Program-made: the position numbers and the translations under genes | Notes under the pieces: model-generated | Told to the model about the DNA's origin: nothing | The model's input: only the letters and a program-made list of their open reading frames with translations | Database searches by the model: none | Shown: positions 30,626 to 40,648 of the stretch, one piece after another | How positions within the stretch are numbered: position 1 is the stretch's first letter | Layout: every line of letters begins with the position of its first letter | Assembly (NCBI RefSeq): GCF_007981265.1 | Contig: NZ_CP034363.1 | Location: 1,922,001-1,986,000 of the forward strand | Direction of reading: 5' to 3' | DNA from: Pantoea sp. CCBC3-3-1 | GTDB taxonomy: Bacteria; Pseudomonadota; Gammaproteobacteria; Enterobacterales; Enterobacteriaceae | DNA length: 64,000 bases

Positions 30626-31957
30626 TCAGATTGCTTCCTTACGCTGCGGATGGAAAACAGGGCCAGTCACCGTCAGCTTTTTCTCCGGCTGTAAAAACAG
30701 CATTGCCAGCATGCTGCCAAAGGCAATTGCCGCAGTGGCACTAAACATAGCATTGTAGCCATAATGCTGTGCCAGCCAGCCGCTAAGCATCGGAGAAATA
30801 ATCGAGGCAAGGTTTGCGATCGCCAGCGTCATTCCGCTGTAGGTGCCGACCGTCGATTTAGGCGTGACGTCAATAACCACCGACCAGTAGACGTTGTTCA
30901 CCAGCGCATTCAGCGCGTTGCCCAGCGTCATCATCAGAATAATAGCGGTTGCTGAAGGCATCCACGGGATGGCCATAAAGCAGAGTGCGGTAAGCATTAA
31001 AGTGACGGAGGCGAAGACATTGCGCGCCAGGCGCAGATTTTTGAAGCGTTTTAATAACGTGTCGGCAATTTTCCCGCCTAGCAGCACGGTCAAACAGGCG
31101 CCGCTCCAGGGGATCATGGCGACGTACCATAACGAGTGCAGATCATAATGGAAATTATCCTGCAGGTATTTGGGCCCCCATGTCACCAGGGTGAAAGTAA
31201 TATAGAGAAAAGAGAAATAGCCCAGCGCGTTGCAAACAAGGGTACGGCTGCTAAAAAAACGCCACCAGGGCAGGCGGGGGCCAGCGGCGCTTTCAGCCTG
31301 GCCGTGCAGGATCAAATTTCGTTCAGAGGCACTGACGCGCGGCTGCTGTTCCGGCGTGTCGGTAAATGCGCGGGCGAAAAGCAGCATGGCTGCCAGTGAA
31401 AAAATCCCCAACAAAATAAACATCACTCGCCAGTCATTCGTTAATAACAACAGGCCAACCGCGACAGGCGCAGTGAGTAAAGCGCCAACCTGAGTACTCA
31501 GCAAGCCAATACCCAGCGCAATTCCACGTTCATTGTCAGGTGCCCAATGCGCGATGGCTTTGTTCATCAGGGCGTACGCTGGCCCTTCCGCAACGCCAAA
31601 CATCACGCGCATTACCGCAAAGCCCATAATCGCCGAGCCGCCAAATAGCGCCATACCCAGCTCGCCAGCCCAGGCGGTAGCGATTTCCAGTAATGACCAG
31701 AGAACGCCAGCAAGGAGCCAGACCTTTTTCGTGCCTAAGCGATCGGCAAGAAAGCCGCCGCACAATGAGCCAAAAAGATAGCCAAAACCAAAATAGCTCA
31801 GCACCACACCAAGCTGGACTTTGCTGAAATGGAATTCGTCTGCAATCGCGTTAGCCGCAAAGGAGAGGGCGCCGCGATCGATGTAGTTGATTAGGGCGAT
31901 CAAAAACAGCATGGCAAAGATTCGATAGCGATAACGGGTGTCGGTAGCAGCTCTCAT
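30626..31957 (-). CDS. ACS-type MFS transporter (hexuronate/aldarate-like)
   Basis: A 443-residue, 12-helix MFS transporter. ALINYIDRGALSFAANAIADEF near the N-terminus is the signature of the anion:cation symporter group, which includes hexuronate, glucarate/galactarate and galactonate carriers. GGFLADRLGTKKVW is the loop 2-3 motif. AGGAGACAATCC precedes the ATG at 31957, which was preferred to one six codons upstream. A perfect 20-bp palindrome lies 55 bp before the start. A likely substrate is a sugar acid. The talarate/galactarate dehydratase gene 5 kb away makes aldarates a reasonable guess, but this is not shown. Confidence 0.9.
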   Translation of the reverse strand: MRAATDTRYRYRIFAMLFLIALINYIDRGALSFAANAIADEFHFSKVQLGVVLSYFGFGYLFGSLCGGFLADRLGTKKVWLLAGVLWSLLEIATAWAGELGMALFGGSAIMGFAVMRVMFGVAEGPAYALMNKAIAHWAPDNERGIALGIGLLSTQVGALLTAPVAVGLLLLTNDWRVMFILLGIFSLAAMLLFARAFTDTPEQQPRVSASERNLILHGQAESAAGPRLPWWRFFSSRTLVCNALGYFSFLYITFTLVTWGPKYLQDNFHYDLHSLWYVAMIPWSGACLTVLLGGKIADTLLKRFKNLRLARNVFASVTLMLTALCFMAIPWMPSATAIILMMTLGNALNALVNNVYWSVVIDVTPKSTVGTYSGMTLAIANLASIISPMLSGWLAQHYGYNAMFSATAAIAFGSMLAMLFLQPEKKLTVTGPVFHPQRKEAI

Positions 31958-32011
31958 GGATTGTCTCCTGAACAACGAGGGTATTCAGGAGAAGCAACTT
32001 TGATGCCACTG

Positions 32012-32031
32012 TTTTGACCGGCCGGTCAAAA
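32012..32031. promoter_or_regulatory. Perfect 20-bp palindrome upstream of the MFS gene
   Basis: TTTTGACCGGCCGGTCAAAA is a perfect dyad 55-74 bp before the MFS start, strongly suggesting an operator for a dimeric regulator. No regulator gene is adjacent, so the cognate protein is encoded elsewhere. Confidence 0.7.
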
Positions 32032-32120
32032 TGCAGAAGGTTGGGTATTTTAGTGCGGGATCCTGCTGGAAAGGGTGGGCAAAATAAGGCGAGGCTAAGC
32101 GCTTTGAGCCTGTCCAGAGC

Positions 32121-32144
32121 AAGGCGCAGCGTCGGCTGCACCTT
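32121..32144 (-). terminator. Hairpin downstream of katE
   Basis: AAGGCGCAGC and GCTGCACCTT pair with one C-A mismatch around GTCG, 35 bp past the leftward katE stop. There is no T-run on either side, so it may be a 3'-end stem rather than a full intrinsic terminator. Confidence 0.45.
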
Positions 32145-32178
32145 ACTGGAACGGCATCATGCCGCTTTACAGGGCAAA

Positions 32179-34443
32179 TTATGCCGGAACGCTTAACGCT
32201 TTCTGACTGCGCGACCAGATACGGTGCGCGGCCATCGCGGCAAGGAATTCGCTCATCAGCACGCCTTCCGCCTTGCTGTCTTCGATAATGCCTTCTTCCT
32301 GCTCGCTGTCGCCCAAGCCAAATTGTGATTTAAAGCGGCGTGCGGCACCGCTCAGGCCAATCACTTTCAGATGCTTATAGGCTTCCAGCAGGAAGTAGCG
32401 CGCGTCGCCACTGAGCAACAGCGCGTCGATATTACCATCCGGCACGATAACGGCATCGAACGTCAGTGACGGCAGGCCGCTAAAGGTCGCGTCAATCGGC
32501 AGTGAAGATCCATCATCAGCGCGCACCTGGCCCATATGTGGCGCAAGCAGTTTGGCATGCACGCCCTGGGCTTTCAGTTCCTGGAGGATCGCCAGCACGT
32601 CGGCCGCTATCACGCCGTCGCTGATCAGCAGCGCCACCTGGCGTCCCTTGATGCTTCCGCTCGGTACGGCATAGAGGCTCAGGCTGGCATCTTTTTTCAG
32701 GCCATTAACATCTTTTGGCGGTGCGGTGTGCATTTTTTCATCCGAGAGCGCGATACCCAGATTTTGCGCCACGCCATTGGCCAGCGATACGTCGATATGA
32801 ACCAGATGGTCGACAACGCGTTCACGGATATAGGGCCGCGCAACCTTACTTAGCTCAAATGAATAGGCGTCGATAATGTGCTGTTGCTCAACCGGCGTCT
32901 GACTGTTCCAGAACAGGCGTGGCTGAGAATAGTATTCACCGAAGGAAGGGCTGCGCTCGCGAACCTTATGGCCTTCAATGCGTTCCTGATAGCTTTCGAA
33001 ACCGCCGCGATGGGGGGACGGAGGCGTTTCACGCGGCCAGTTATCATTGATGGAGTTCGGCTCGTAGTTAGCCGGGTTGGTATCAATGTCCATGCGGTGC
33101 ATGCCCTGACGCTGGAAGTTGTGGTAAGGGCAAACGGGGCGGTTAATCGGAATTTCGTGGAAGTTCGGCCCGCCAAGGCGGCTGATTTGCGTATCGGTAT
33201 AGGAGAACAGACGTCCCTGAAGCAGCGGGTCGTTGGTAAAATCCATGCCGGGAACGATATGGCCGGGATGGAAGGCGACCTGCTCGGTTTCGGCAAAAAA
33301 GTTATCCGGATTGCGGTTCAGCACCATTTTACCGATAAGCTCAACCGGCACGAGTTCTTCCGGGATCAGCTTGGTCGCATCCAGCAGGTCAAAGTCGAAC
33401 TTAAATTCGTCTTCTTCCGGGATCAGCTGCACGCCCAGTTCATATTCCGGGTAATCGCCCGCTTCAATGGCTTCCCACAGATCGCGACGATGGAAATCCG
33501 GATCGCGCCCGGTCAGTTTTTGCGCCTCATCCCACAGTAGCGAGGCTTTACCGGCCACGGGCTTCCAGTGGAAGCGGACGAAGGTGGCTTTACCTTCTGC
33601 ATTAATAAAGCGGAAAGTATGAATGCCGAAACCTTCCATGGTGCGATAGCTGCGAGGAATACCGCGATCTGACATCGCCCAAATCACGTTGTGCAGGGTT
33701 TCAGGCTGAAGCGAGACGTAATCCCAAAACGTATCGTGCGCGCTCTGGCCCTGAGGAATTTCATTGTGCGGCTCAGGCTTCACGGCGTGAACAAAATCGG
33801 GGAACTTGTGCGCATCCTGAATAAAGAACACGGGCGTGTTGTTGCCAACCAGATCGAAGACGCCTTCCTCCGTATAAAACTTGGTGGCCCAGCCGCGGAT
33901 GTCGCGCACGGTGTCTGCTGAACCTGCGCCGCCCTGAACCGTAGAGAAACGAACAAAAACCGGCGTCTGCTGATTCGGGTCGCGTAAAAAATCAGCTTTC
34001 GTAATATCGCTCATATCGCGATAGGGCTGGAAGTAACCATGTGCTGCTGAACCACGCGCGTGAACGATACGTTCCGGAATGCGCTCGTGGTCGAAATGAG
34101 TGATTTTTTCTCGCAGGATAAAATCTTCCAGCAATGTTGGACCACGGGTGCCAGCACGCAGCGAGTTTTGGTCATCAGCAATGCGTGTGCCCTGATTGGT
34201 GGTCAGCGGGAAATTTTCACCGCCTTTGCGGAAGGTTTCCAGCGCGTCGAGCTTCGCGTTACTGGTCTCCGGCGCTTTCAGACTGCCTGGCGCCGTCGGC
34301 TGTTTTCCGGGAGGCGTTGGCTCGGACAGAGGCTTGTGTGAGCCGTCCGCGGGTGCCAGAGAATCCATGCCTGGCTTTGCCGAGTCGGGACCGGTTAGCG
34401 GGGCGTTATGGGTTATTTCCTTGTTATCGGTTTCTTTTGACAT
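32179..34443 (-). CDS. katE: Large-subunit monofunctional catalase HPII
   Basis: KatE dismutates hydrogen peroxide and is a stationary-phase (sigma-S) enzyme in E. coli. It has 754 residues against 753 in E. coli. A Pro/Lys-rich N-terminal extension is followed by the catalase core with catalytic His128 in [29 protein letters not shown] and the proximal Tyr region [20 protein letters not shown]-terminal class-I glutamine amidotransferase-like domain (about 600-754) contains VALLISDGV and [13 protein letters not shown] is 9 bp before the ATG at 34443, and a GTG two codons upstream is an alternative. Confidence 0.97.
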   Translation of the reverse strand: MSKETDNKEITHNAPLTGPDSAKPGMDSLAPADGSHKPLSEPTPPGKQPTAPGSLKAPETSNAKLDALETFRKGGENFPLTTNQGTRIADDQNSLRAGTRGPTLLEDFILREKITHFDHERIPERIVHARGSAAHGYFQPYRDMSDITKADFLRDPNQQTPVFVRFSTVQGGAGSADTVRDIRGWATKFYTEEGVFDLVGNNTPVFFIQDAHKFPDFVHAVKPEPHNEIPQGQSAHDTFWDYVSLQPETLHNVIWAMSDRGIPRSYRTMEGFGIHTFRFINAEGKATFVRFHWKPVAGKASLLWDEAQKLTGRDPDFHRRDLWEAIEAGDYPEYELGVQLIPEEDEFKFDFDLLDATKLIPEELVPVELIGKMVLNRNPDNFFAETEQVAFHPGHIVPGMDFTNDPLLQGRLFSYTDTQISRLGGPNFHEIPINRPVCPYHNFQRQGMHRMDIDTNPANYEPNSINDNWPRETPPSPHRGGFESYQERIEGHKVRERSPSFGEYYSQPRLFWNSQTPVEQQHIIDAYSFELSKVARPYIRERVVDHLVHIDVSLANGVAQNLGIALSDEKMHTAPPKDVNGLKKDASLSLYAVPSGSIKGRQVALLISDGVIAADVLAILQELKAQGVHAKLLAPHMGQVRADDGSSLPIDATFSGLPSLTFDAVIVPDGNIDALLLSGDARYFLLEAYKHLKVIGLSGAARRFKSQFGLGDSEQEEGIIEDSKAEGVLMSEFLAAMAAHRIWSRSQKALSVPA

Positions 34444-34644
34444 GCTCACTTGCTCCTGTTGTTGTCTTTTGGACTTCAGTAACTATAGAACAGTCAGGCG
34501 GATACGCATGAAAAGTACAGGGTTAAACATCTGAAACGCTGAAGGGAGAGCAGGGGCGCAATAAAAATGCCCCGCAAGCAGCAAACTTACGGGGCAGTAG
34601 CTCAGTAACGGCAGCGGGCCGTGACGGCATTTGTGGGTAGGGCG

Positions 34645-36042
34645 TTACCGGTGTGCCAGTTCGGCATCTTCCCTGGCGTCGGCATTTAGCAATGCGCGAT
34701 CGGTTTGCTTCAGCCACTGGCTGGTCAGCGTACCGGCCGTCATTGAGCCATTCACGTTGAGCGCCGTACGTCCCATATCGATTAATGGCTCAATGGAGAT
34801 CAGCAGCGCTACCAGCGTAACCGGCAGGCCAAGCGTAGGCAGGACGATCAGAGCAGCGAAAGTCGCACCGCCGCCAACGCCTGCCACGCCCGCAGAACTG
34901 AGCGTCACGATGCCAACCAGCGTTGCAATCCACATCGGTTCGAACGGATTAATGCCAACGGTAGGCGCGACCATCACCGCAAGCATCGTGGGGTACAAAC
35001 CCGCACAGCCATTCTGACCGATAGTTGCGCCGAAAGAGGCCGCAAAGCTGGCAATCGATTCAGGGATCCCCAGGCGGCGAGTTTGCGCCTCAATGCTCAG
35101 CGGGATACTTGCCGCACTGGAGCGGCTGGTAAAAGCAAAGGTAATAACTGGCCACACTTTGCGGAAGAACACTTTCGGGTTAACGCCGTTGACGGCCAGC
35201 AGCAGCGCATGGACCGCAAACATGATTGCCAGGCCCAGGTAGGACGCCACCACGAAGCCACCGAGTTTAATGATGTCGTTGAGATTTGAACTGGCAACAA
35301 CCTTCGTCATTAACGCCAGCACGCCGTATGGCGTCAGCTTCATAATCAGACGAACCAGTTTCATTACCCACGCCTGGAGCACATCAATCGCGGCCAGCAC
35401 GCGTTCGCCCTTAGGTTTATCATCACGTAATAAATGAAGCGCAGCGACACCGAGGAAGGCAGCGAAAATCACTACGCTGATAATCGACGTAGGATTAGCA
35501 CCGGTTAAATCGGCAAACGGATTTTTCGGTACAAAGGAGAGCAGCAGCTGTGGCGGCGAAAGATCGGCCACTTTTCCAACATAATTTGATTGCAGCGCGG
35601 CGAGACGAGCCGTTTCCTGTGCGCCCTGAACCAGCCCGTTAGCGTTCAGGCCAAACAGCCAGGTGACAAAGACGCCGACCAGCGCAGAAATAGCCGTGGT
35701 AAACAGCAGCACGCCAATAGTCAGAAAACTGATTTTACCTAATGAGGAGGCGTTATGCAGCCTGGCAACGGCGCTCAGTATGGACGCAAACACCAGCGGC
35801 ATAACAATCATCTGTAAAAGCTGAACGTAGCCGTTACCGACTAAATTAAACCAGCTAATCGACTCTTTCAGGACAGCACTGTCGGGCCCATAAATAGTGT
35901 GCAAAGCCAGTCCGAACAGCACACCCATTACCAGCCCGACGAGCACTTTTTTTGCCAGGCTCCACTGGGTTTTACCGCTTCTGGCCAGCAGCGCCAGGAG
36001 AGCAATAAATGCTACCAGGTTAAGTATCAAAGGAAGGTTCAT
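34645..36042 (-). CDS. tcyP: L-cystine symporter TcyP
   Basis: An inner-membrane dicarboxylate/amino acid:cation symporter-family carrier (formerly YdjN) that imports L-cystine. It has 465 residues (E. coli 463). Multiple helices are present, with the DAACS re-entrant-loop motif [22 protein letters not shown], the [14 protein letters not shown] segment and [21 protein letters not shown], all matching E. coli. It starts at MNLPLI, with GGAG 9 bp upstream; in-frame codons at 36123 and later were rejected. cedA and ydjO, which separate it from katE in E. coli, are absent. Confidence 0.97.
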   Translation of the reverse strand: MNLPLILNLVAFIALLALLARSGKTQWSLAKKVLVGLVMGVLFGLALHTIYGPDSAVLKESISWFNLVGNGYVQLLQMIVMPLVFASILSAVARLHNASSLGKISFLTIGVLLFTTAISALVGVFVTWLFGLNANGLVQGAQETARLAALQSNYVGKVADLSPPQLLLSFVPKNPFADLTGANPTSIISVVIFAAFLGVAALHLLRDDKPKGERVLAAIDVLQAWVMKLVRLIMKLTPYGVLALMTKVVASSNLNDIIKLGGFVVASYLGLAIMFAVHALLLAVNGVNPKVFFRKVWPVITFAFTSRSSAASIPLSIEAQTRRLGIPESIASFAASFGATIGQNGCAGLYPTMLAVMVAPTVGINPFEPMWIATLVGIVTLSSAGVAGVGGGATFAALIVLPTLGLPVTLVALLISIEPLIDMGRTALNVNGSMTAGTLTSQWLKQTDRALLNADAREDAELAHR

Positions 36043-36198
36043 CCCCAAATCTCCATTTATAGCGAGGGTTATACTGCCCTCTGGATATAATTCGTATCGC
36101 GTATTAAGTCCGCGGATCTGCAAATGGTAACAGTTCCGCGGATACGCACTATATATCCAAAATCAATAGCTTATAACTAAATGGAATTTAGGATGGCG

Positions 36199-36789
36199 TT
36201 ATTGCGCCAGCGAGTGGTTAAGGAAGCGGCTGATGCTGCTTTGCACCGCATTTATTGCCTGGGGAGGCCAGTCGGTCTTGCCAAATCCAGGCGAACCTTG
36301 CGGGAAAATAATGGCGTAACCCACCAGCGCCAGGCAAAGCATTCTTTCCATCTGGTTGCCATTCTGGCTTCTGAGCAGCGGCAGGCGAAAACGCCAGCGG
36401 CATGGCCAGAGCAGCGGTACGCCTGCGGGGGTTAACATATCCGCAACGATATGACTCAGATAACCCAGCACCAGTCCCTGAAATACATCGGCAGGCACTA
36501 CCCATTCGGCCGGGACCTGTAAATTAAACAGCGCTACGCCGCCCGCTACCGCCAGTAGACTGTGGGTGAAGCCCCGATGGCCGAACGCCCGTGCTATGGG
36601 ATGCGACAGCCAGCGGAATCGCTGCCCCAGAAACGAGCGCGGATGATCGATATCCGGCAGCAGGCAGGTCAGCAGCGTGGCGGGAACAATATGCCACCAG
36701 TCAGCGCTGGCCAGCACCGGGGTTAACTCGGCTCGCTTGGCAAAAATGGCGCTGGCAATGGCGAAAATGAGATGGCCTTCGGCCGTCAT
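36199..36789 (-). CDS. ydjM: LexA-regulated inner-membrane protein YdjM
   Basis: A YbcI/YdjM-type membrane-bound metal-dependent hydrolase-like protein of 196 residues. Conserved metal-ligand-like motifs are LLPDIDHPRSFLGQRF, GHRGFTHSLLAV and LSHIVADMLTPAGVPLLWPCRWRF-type segments, with three or four membrane helices. E. coli YdjM is SOS-induced, and its promoter carries two LexA sites, as here. The start MTAEGHL is identical to the E. coli N-terminus and is preceded by AGGTAA. No physiological substrate is known. Confidence 0.95.
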   Translation of the reverse strand: MTAEGHLIFAIASAIFAKRAELTPVLASADWWHIVPATLLTCLLPDIDHPRSFLGQRFRWLSHPIARAFGHRGFTHSLLAVAGGVALFNLQVPAEWVVPADVFQGLVLGYLSHIVADMLTPAGVPLLWPCRWRFRLPLLRSQNGNQMERMLCLALVGYAIIFPQGSPGFGKTDWPPQAINAVQSSISRFLNHSLAQ

Positions 36790-36807
36790 GGGATTACCTG
36801 GTAGTCG

Positions 36808-36827
36808 AACTGTCAATTCATCCAGTA
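36808..36827 (-). promoter_or_regulatory. LexA box 1 of ydjM
   Basis: AACTGTCAATTCATCCAGTA carries CTG-N10-CAG with consensus flanks and lies 19 bp before the ydjM ATG. Confidence 0.8.
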
Positions 36828-36845
36828 TAGGGGATATATACAGTA
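36826..36845 (-). promoter_or_regulatory. LexA box 2 of ydjM (degenerate)
   Basis: TATAGGGGATATATACAGTA has one perfect half (ATATATACAGTA) and one weak half (TATAG for TACTG). It overlaps box 1 by two bases, so the pair would support cooperative LexA binding, as at E. coli ydjM. Confidence 0.65.
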
Positions 36846-37024
36846 GAAGAAATATGTGACGCTGTAACGAAAGATAAATATTTCTGCCATAAGGTTAACA
36901 TTCCGGCTCGTTTCGTGATCGATTATCCAGTTATTAGCTTTGATGCTGGTCTCTGCTGAACGTATTACGCTAAATGTTGACGTATTCACCATCACCAGCC
37001 TTATGTTGAAGGAGATCCTGCCTT

Positions 37025-38221
37025 ATGAGCACCAGCGCTAATTCTCAGGCCGTAACCTATGCCCAGGCAACCGGTACAGCCACTGCGGCCGACACTGGGG
37101 ACCGAATCACCTGGGTAAAACTTTCTCTGGCTTTCCTTCCTTTAGCCACACCGGTTAGTGATGCTAAGGTCCTGACCGGTCGGCAAAAGCCCCTCACCGA
37201 AGTGGCCATTATTTTTGCTGAAATCCGCACCCGGGAAGGTTTTGAAGGCGTGGGATTCAGCTATTCAAAGCGAGCGGGTGGACAGGGCATTTATGCTCAT
37301 GCAAAAGAGATAGCCGATAATCTGCTCAACGAAGATCCTAACGACATTGATAAAATCTACAGCAAGCTGTTATGGGCCGGCGCTTCGGTTGGGCGAAGCG
37401 GCATGGCCGTGCAGGCGATTTCGCCGCTGGATATCGCCTTATGGGATCTCAAAGCGAAGCGTGCAGGATTACCGCTGGCCAAACTTTTAGGGGCGCATCG
37501 TGATTCTGTACAGTGTTACAACACCTCCGGTGGCTTCCTGCATACGCCGCTGGAGCAGGTGCTTAAAAACGTGGCGATTTCTCGTGAAAGCGGTATTGGC
37601 GGCATTAAGATTAAGGTCGGTCAGCCGGATACGGCAGAAGATATTCGACGACTCAGCGCCGTGCGTCATGCGCTTGGCGACGATTTTCCATTAATGGTGG
37701 ATGCCAATCAGCAGTGGGACAGAGACACGGCTATCCGCATGGGACGCAAAATGGAGGATTTTAATCTGGTCTGGATTGAAGAGCCGCTGGACGCGTGGGA
37801 TTTTGAAGGACATGCGCAGCTTGCCGCCGCGCTCGATACGCCTGTCGCCACAGGAGAGATGCTTACCAGCTTTCGCGAGCATGAGCAGTTGATTCTGAAC
37901 AACGCCTGCGATTTTGTGCAGCCTGATGCGCCAAGAGTGGGTGGCATTACGCCATTTCTGCAAATTATGGATTTAGCGGCAAGGCACCATAAAAAACTGG
38001 CACCGCATTTTGCGATGGAAGTGCATCTGCACCTGTCTGCTGCCTATCCACTGGAGCCGTGGCTGGAGCATTTTGAATGGCTGAATCCGCTGTTTAATGA
38101 ACAGCTGGAGCTGCGCGACGGAAGGATGTGGATTTCGGACCGGGCCGGTTTGGGCTTTACTATCAGCGAGCAAGCGCGTAAATGGACGGTGCTGGAGTGC
38201 GAGTTTGGCGAGCGGCCATAA
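37025..38221 (+). CDS. L-talarate/galactarate dehydratase (enolase superfamily)
   Basis: Dehydrates and epimerises L-talarate and galactarate to 5-keto-4-deoxy-D-glucarate in sugar-acid catabolism. The 398 residues follow Salmonella TalrD/GalrD closely. The mandelate-racemase-subgroup active site is complete: KIK at 195-197, metal ligands D226, E252 and E278, and the His/Asp pair near H328. N-terminal DRITWVKLSLAFLPLATPVSDAKVLTGRQ-type segments are diagnostic. AAGGAGAT precedes the ATG. It is inserted between ydjM and hxpB and has no pathway neighbours, except perhaps the MFS carrier at 30626-31957. Confidence 0.93.
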   Translation: MSTSANSQAVTYAQATGTATAADTGDRITWVKLSLAFLPLATPVSDAKVLTGRQKPLTEVAIIFAEIRTREGFEGVGFSYSKRAGGQGIYAHAKEIADNLLNEDPNDIDKIYSKLLWAGASVGRSGMAVQAISPLDIALWDLKAKRAGLPLAKLLGAHRDSVQCYNTSGGFLHTPLEQVLKNVAISRESGIGGIKIKVGQPDTAEDIRRLSAVRHALGDDFPLMVDANQQWDRDTAIRMGRKMEDFNLVWIEEPLDAWDFEGHAQLAAALDTPVATGEMLTSFREHEQLILNNACDFVQPDAPRVGGITPFLQIMDLAARHHKKLAPHFAMEVHLHLSAAYPLEPWLEHFEWLNPLFNEQLELRDGRMWISDRAGLGFTISEQARKWTVLECEFGERP

Positions 38222-38228
38222 TAGTCAA

Positions 38229-38266
38229 CGGAGCGGGGCGGAAGCAGCCTCGCTCCGCGGTTTTAT
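38229..38266 (+). terminator. Terminator between the dehydratase gene and hxpB
   Basis: CGGAGCG (38229-38235) and CGCTCCG (38251-38257) pair, followed by CGGTTTTATTT. It lies 8 bp after the dehydratase stop. The convergent hxpB stops at 38263, so the T-tract lies inside its last codons. Confidence 0.75.
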
Positions 38267-38934
38267 TTGCCGTGCAAATGGCGGCTGCTTAACTCAACAA
38301 GCGAAGAGAGTTTTACGTCAGCCAGCGCCCAGCGCGGATCGGCGGCATAGTCAGAATCAGGCACGACAATTGAACGCATGCGCGCGGCTTTAGTGGCGAT
38401 CATGCCATTAAATGAGTCTTCAAGCGTTACGCAGTTCAACGGATCGATGCCTAATTGCGTAGCGGCATCCAGGTAAACCTGCGGATGAGGTTTGCTGTAG
38501 GGCAGAGCTTCTGCCGACGCCAGCACGTCAAAGTAGTGACGCAGGTTAAACATCTCCAACACCTGCTTCAGCATATGCAGTGGCGAAGCGGATGCCAGCC
38601 CAATTTTTAACCCTTCGGCTTTGCACAGCTTCAGCGCCTGTTCCACGCCGGGTAACAGAGGGCGGGTCTCTTCAACCAGATCCAACGCGCGGGTAATAAT
38701 CCGCTGCGTTACTTCCTGCTGGCTCGGGCCGCTCCACGGCAGCGTTTCGTACCACATACGAACGACCTGATCGATGCGCAAACCAAGCGTATCCGGTAAC
38801 GCATCTCGCTTTGAAAGATCGACATCCAGCGTTTCAAAAACGTCCAGTTCGGCACGGTACCACAACGGCTCTGAATCGATCAGCAAGCCATCCATATCAA
38901 AAATTGCTGCAAGCACTGGGCGTGACCACGTCAT
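38263..38934 (-). CDS. hxpB: HAD-family sugar phosphatase HxpB (2-deoxyglucose-6-phosphatase)
   Basis: A 223-residue beta-phosphoglucomutase-like HAD phosphatase (formerly YniC) that dephosphorylates hexitol and hexose phosphates, including 2-deoxyglucose 6-phosphate. Motif I is FDMDGLLIDSEP (Asp13/Asp15), motif II IGLASASPL, motif III Lys in YSKPHPQVYL and motif IV LEDSFNGMIA. The four-helix cap lies between motifs I and II. GGAG precedes the ATG. It is in E. coli order (yniA-yniB-yniC-ydjM). Confidence 0.95.
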   Translation of the reverse strand: MTWSRPVLAAIFDMDGLLIDSEPLWYRAELDVFETLDVDLSKRDALPDTLGLRIDQVVRMWYETLPWSGPSQQEVTQRIITRALDLVEETRPLLPGVEQALKLCKAEGLKIGLASASPLHMLKQVLEMFNLRHYFDVLASAEALPYSKPHPQVYLDAATQLGIDPLNCVTLEDSFNGMIATKAARMRSIVVPDSDYAADPRWALADVKLSSLVELSSRHLHGK

Positions 38935-39105
38935 ATTACGGCTCCGTTATCCAATTTTCTTCACCTTATCATGAAGTATTGCTGGACGATATCTGCGCAT
39001 TCAGAGTGATAAGTCGCCATTTACGCTTGCTGCAACAAATTTTCAGGCACATTTAGCGGCGGGCGGGTAAACTTACAGCCTCACAGCTAAAGGACAGGAG
39101 AAAGC

Positions 39106-39645
39106 ATGACTTATCAACAGGCTGGGCGAGTCGCAGTCATTAAGCGTATCGCTGGCTGGATTATTTTTATTCCAGCGCTGATTTCCACGCTGATCTCGCT
39201 GATGGGGTTTCTGGAAAAAACCCGCGAAAAGCAGGAAGGGATTAATGCGGTAATGCAGGATTTTTCGCACGTGATGATCGATATGATCCGTTTCAACACC
39301 CATTTTCTCGATGCATTCTGGCAGAATTCCCCGATTCCTGATTTTAACCAGGGCAGCAATGTTTTGTTCTGGGTTATTTATATCGCCATTTTTGTGGGGC
39401 TTGCTTTACAGGCGAGCGGCGCCCGAATGTGGCGTCAGTCACGTCATCTGCGCGAGGGAATTGAAGATCAGATGATCCTCGAAAAGGCGAAAGGTGAAGA
39501 AGGGCGCAGCCGCCAACAGCTGGAAGAAAAAATTGTGGTGCCGCGCCATACAATTTTCCTGCAGTTTTTTCCGTTATATGTCCTGCCGGTTATCATTGCC
39601 GCCGCAGGCTATTTTGTGCTGAAACTCGCCGGGTTTATTCATTGA
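39106..39645 (+). CDS. yniB: Inner-membrane protein YniB
   Basis: A 179-residue protein of unknown function, matching E. coli YniB in length, start (MTYQQAGRVAVIKRIAGWIIFIPALISTLISLMGF) and ending. Three membrane helices are visible at about 15-35, 85-102 and 148-172, with a charged cytoplasmic segment between the second and third. AGGACAGGAG precedes the ATG. It converges with yniA, with 3 bp between the stops. Confidence 0.92.
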   Translation: MTYQQAGRVAVIKRIAGWIIFIPALISTLISLMGFLEKTREKQEGINAVMQDFSHVMIDMIRFNTHFLDAFWQNSPIPDFNQGSNVLFWVIYIAIFVGLALQASGARMWRQSRHLREGIEDQMILEKAKGEEGRSRQQLEEKIVVPRHTIFLQFFPLYVLPVIIAAAGYFVLKLAGFIH

Positions 39646-39648
39646 TTT

Positions 39649-40542
39649 TCAGGCTGGGCGGGCGTGCTGTCTGCTCAGTTCGTCCAGATCCAGCAGCGTG
39701 CCTACCGCTCGCTGCGCTTCTCCCAACCAGTGTCCGCCAAACACGTTTGCCCTGTTCAGTAAATAATAAAGCTGATAGACCGGCTGACGCAGCAGATAAT
39801 CGTCCGGCAGCGGCCAGACTGACTGATAGCCCTCGAAAATCTGACGTGGCAGCTCTGGAAACCAGGCGAGCATTGCCAGATCGCATTCTCGGTCACCCCA
39901 ATAGCAGGCAGGATCGAAAATCCATGGGCCCGCATCGCTGGCTCCACAGTTTGCCGGCCATAAATCGCCATGCAGCAAGGAAGGCTGAGGGTGATGAGCA
40001 GCCAATACGTTCTGCGCACAGCGGGTAATCAACTCTATATCGCCATACTGGATGCCCTTTTCTGCCGCCAGCTGTAGCTGCCAGCCAATCCGCTGTTCGG
40101 CAAAAAAAACAGACCAGCGTCGTAACCAGCTGTTTGGCTGAGGTGAGGTGGTAATGTTGTTATCAAAATCCAGACCAAACTGAGGCTGCTCGCTCCATTG
40201 ATGCAAATGAGCCAGCTGTTGGCCCAGCTGCCGGGCGCTGTGTTCATCCAGCGCGGTAAGAGGAATATATTCCAGCAGCAAAAAACTGACCTCACGGTCG
40301 CTCCCTACGCCGTAAACTGCCGGAACGCGAACGGTATTACTGCGGGAAAGGAGTTCAAGCTGATCGGCTTCCCATGTGAACAGATCCAGCATCTCCCGGG
40401 TGTTGCACTTGATAAAAACCTCGTGCTCACCGTAACGAATACGCCATGCCGGATGGACATCACCGCCCGGCAACTCTGTGCGCTGGCTGATTTCAGCCTC
40501 ACCTAACTGCTCACTCAACAGACGACCAATGGCTGACCACAT
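39649..40542 (-). CDS. yniA: Fructosamine kinase-family protein YniA
   Basis: A 297-residue fructosamine/ketosamine-3-kinase family member, proposed to phosphorylate ketosamines for deglycation of proteins. The aminoglycoside phosphotransferase-like catalytic motif LLHGDLWPANC (about 195-205), the metal-binding FDPACYWGDRECDLAML and LLLEYIPL of the N-lobe are intact. AGAGGAAACC precedes the ATG. E. coli has the same yniA-yniB convergence. Confidence 0.93.
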   Translation of the reverse strand: MWSAIGRLLSEQLGEAEISQRTELPGGDVHPAWRIRYGEHEVFIKCNTREMLDLFTWEADQLELLSRSNTVRVPAVYGVGSDREVSFLLLEYIPLTALDEHSARQLGQQLAHLHQWSEQPQFGLDFDNNITTSPQPNSWLRRWSVFFAEQRIGWQLQLAAEKGIQYGDIELITRCAQNVLAAHHPQPSLLHGDLWPANCGASDAGPWIFDPACYWGDRECDLAMLAWFPELPRQIFEGYQSVWPLPDDYLLRQPVYQLYYLLNRANVFGGHWLGEAQRAVGTLLDLDELSRQHARPA

Positions 40543-40648
40543 AGCGGTTTCCTCTTTCGCTGTGTCTTGCAGGACAGGATGATACTAACGCTTAAATAAT
40601 AATCAAAACCAGCGGTTGCGCACAGCATCGGGCATCTTTTACAAAACC

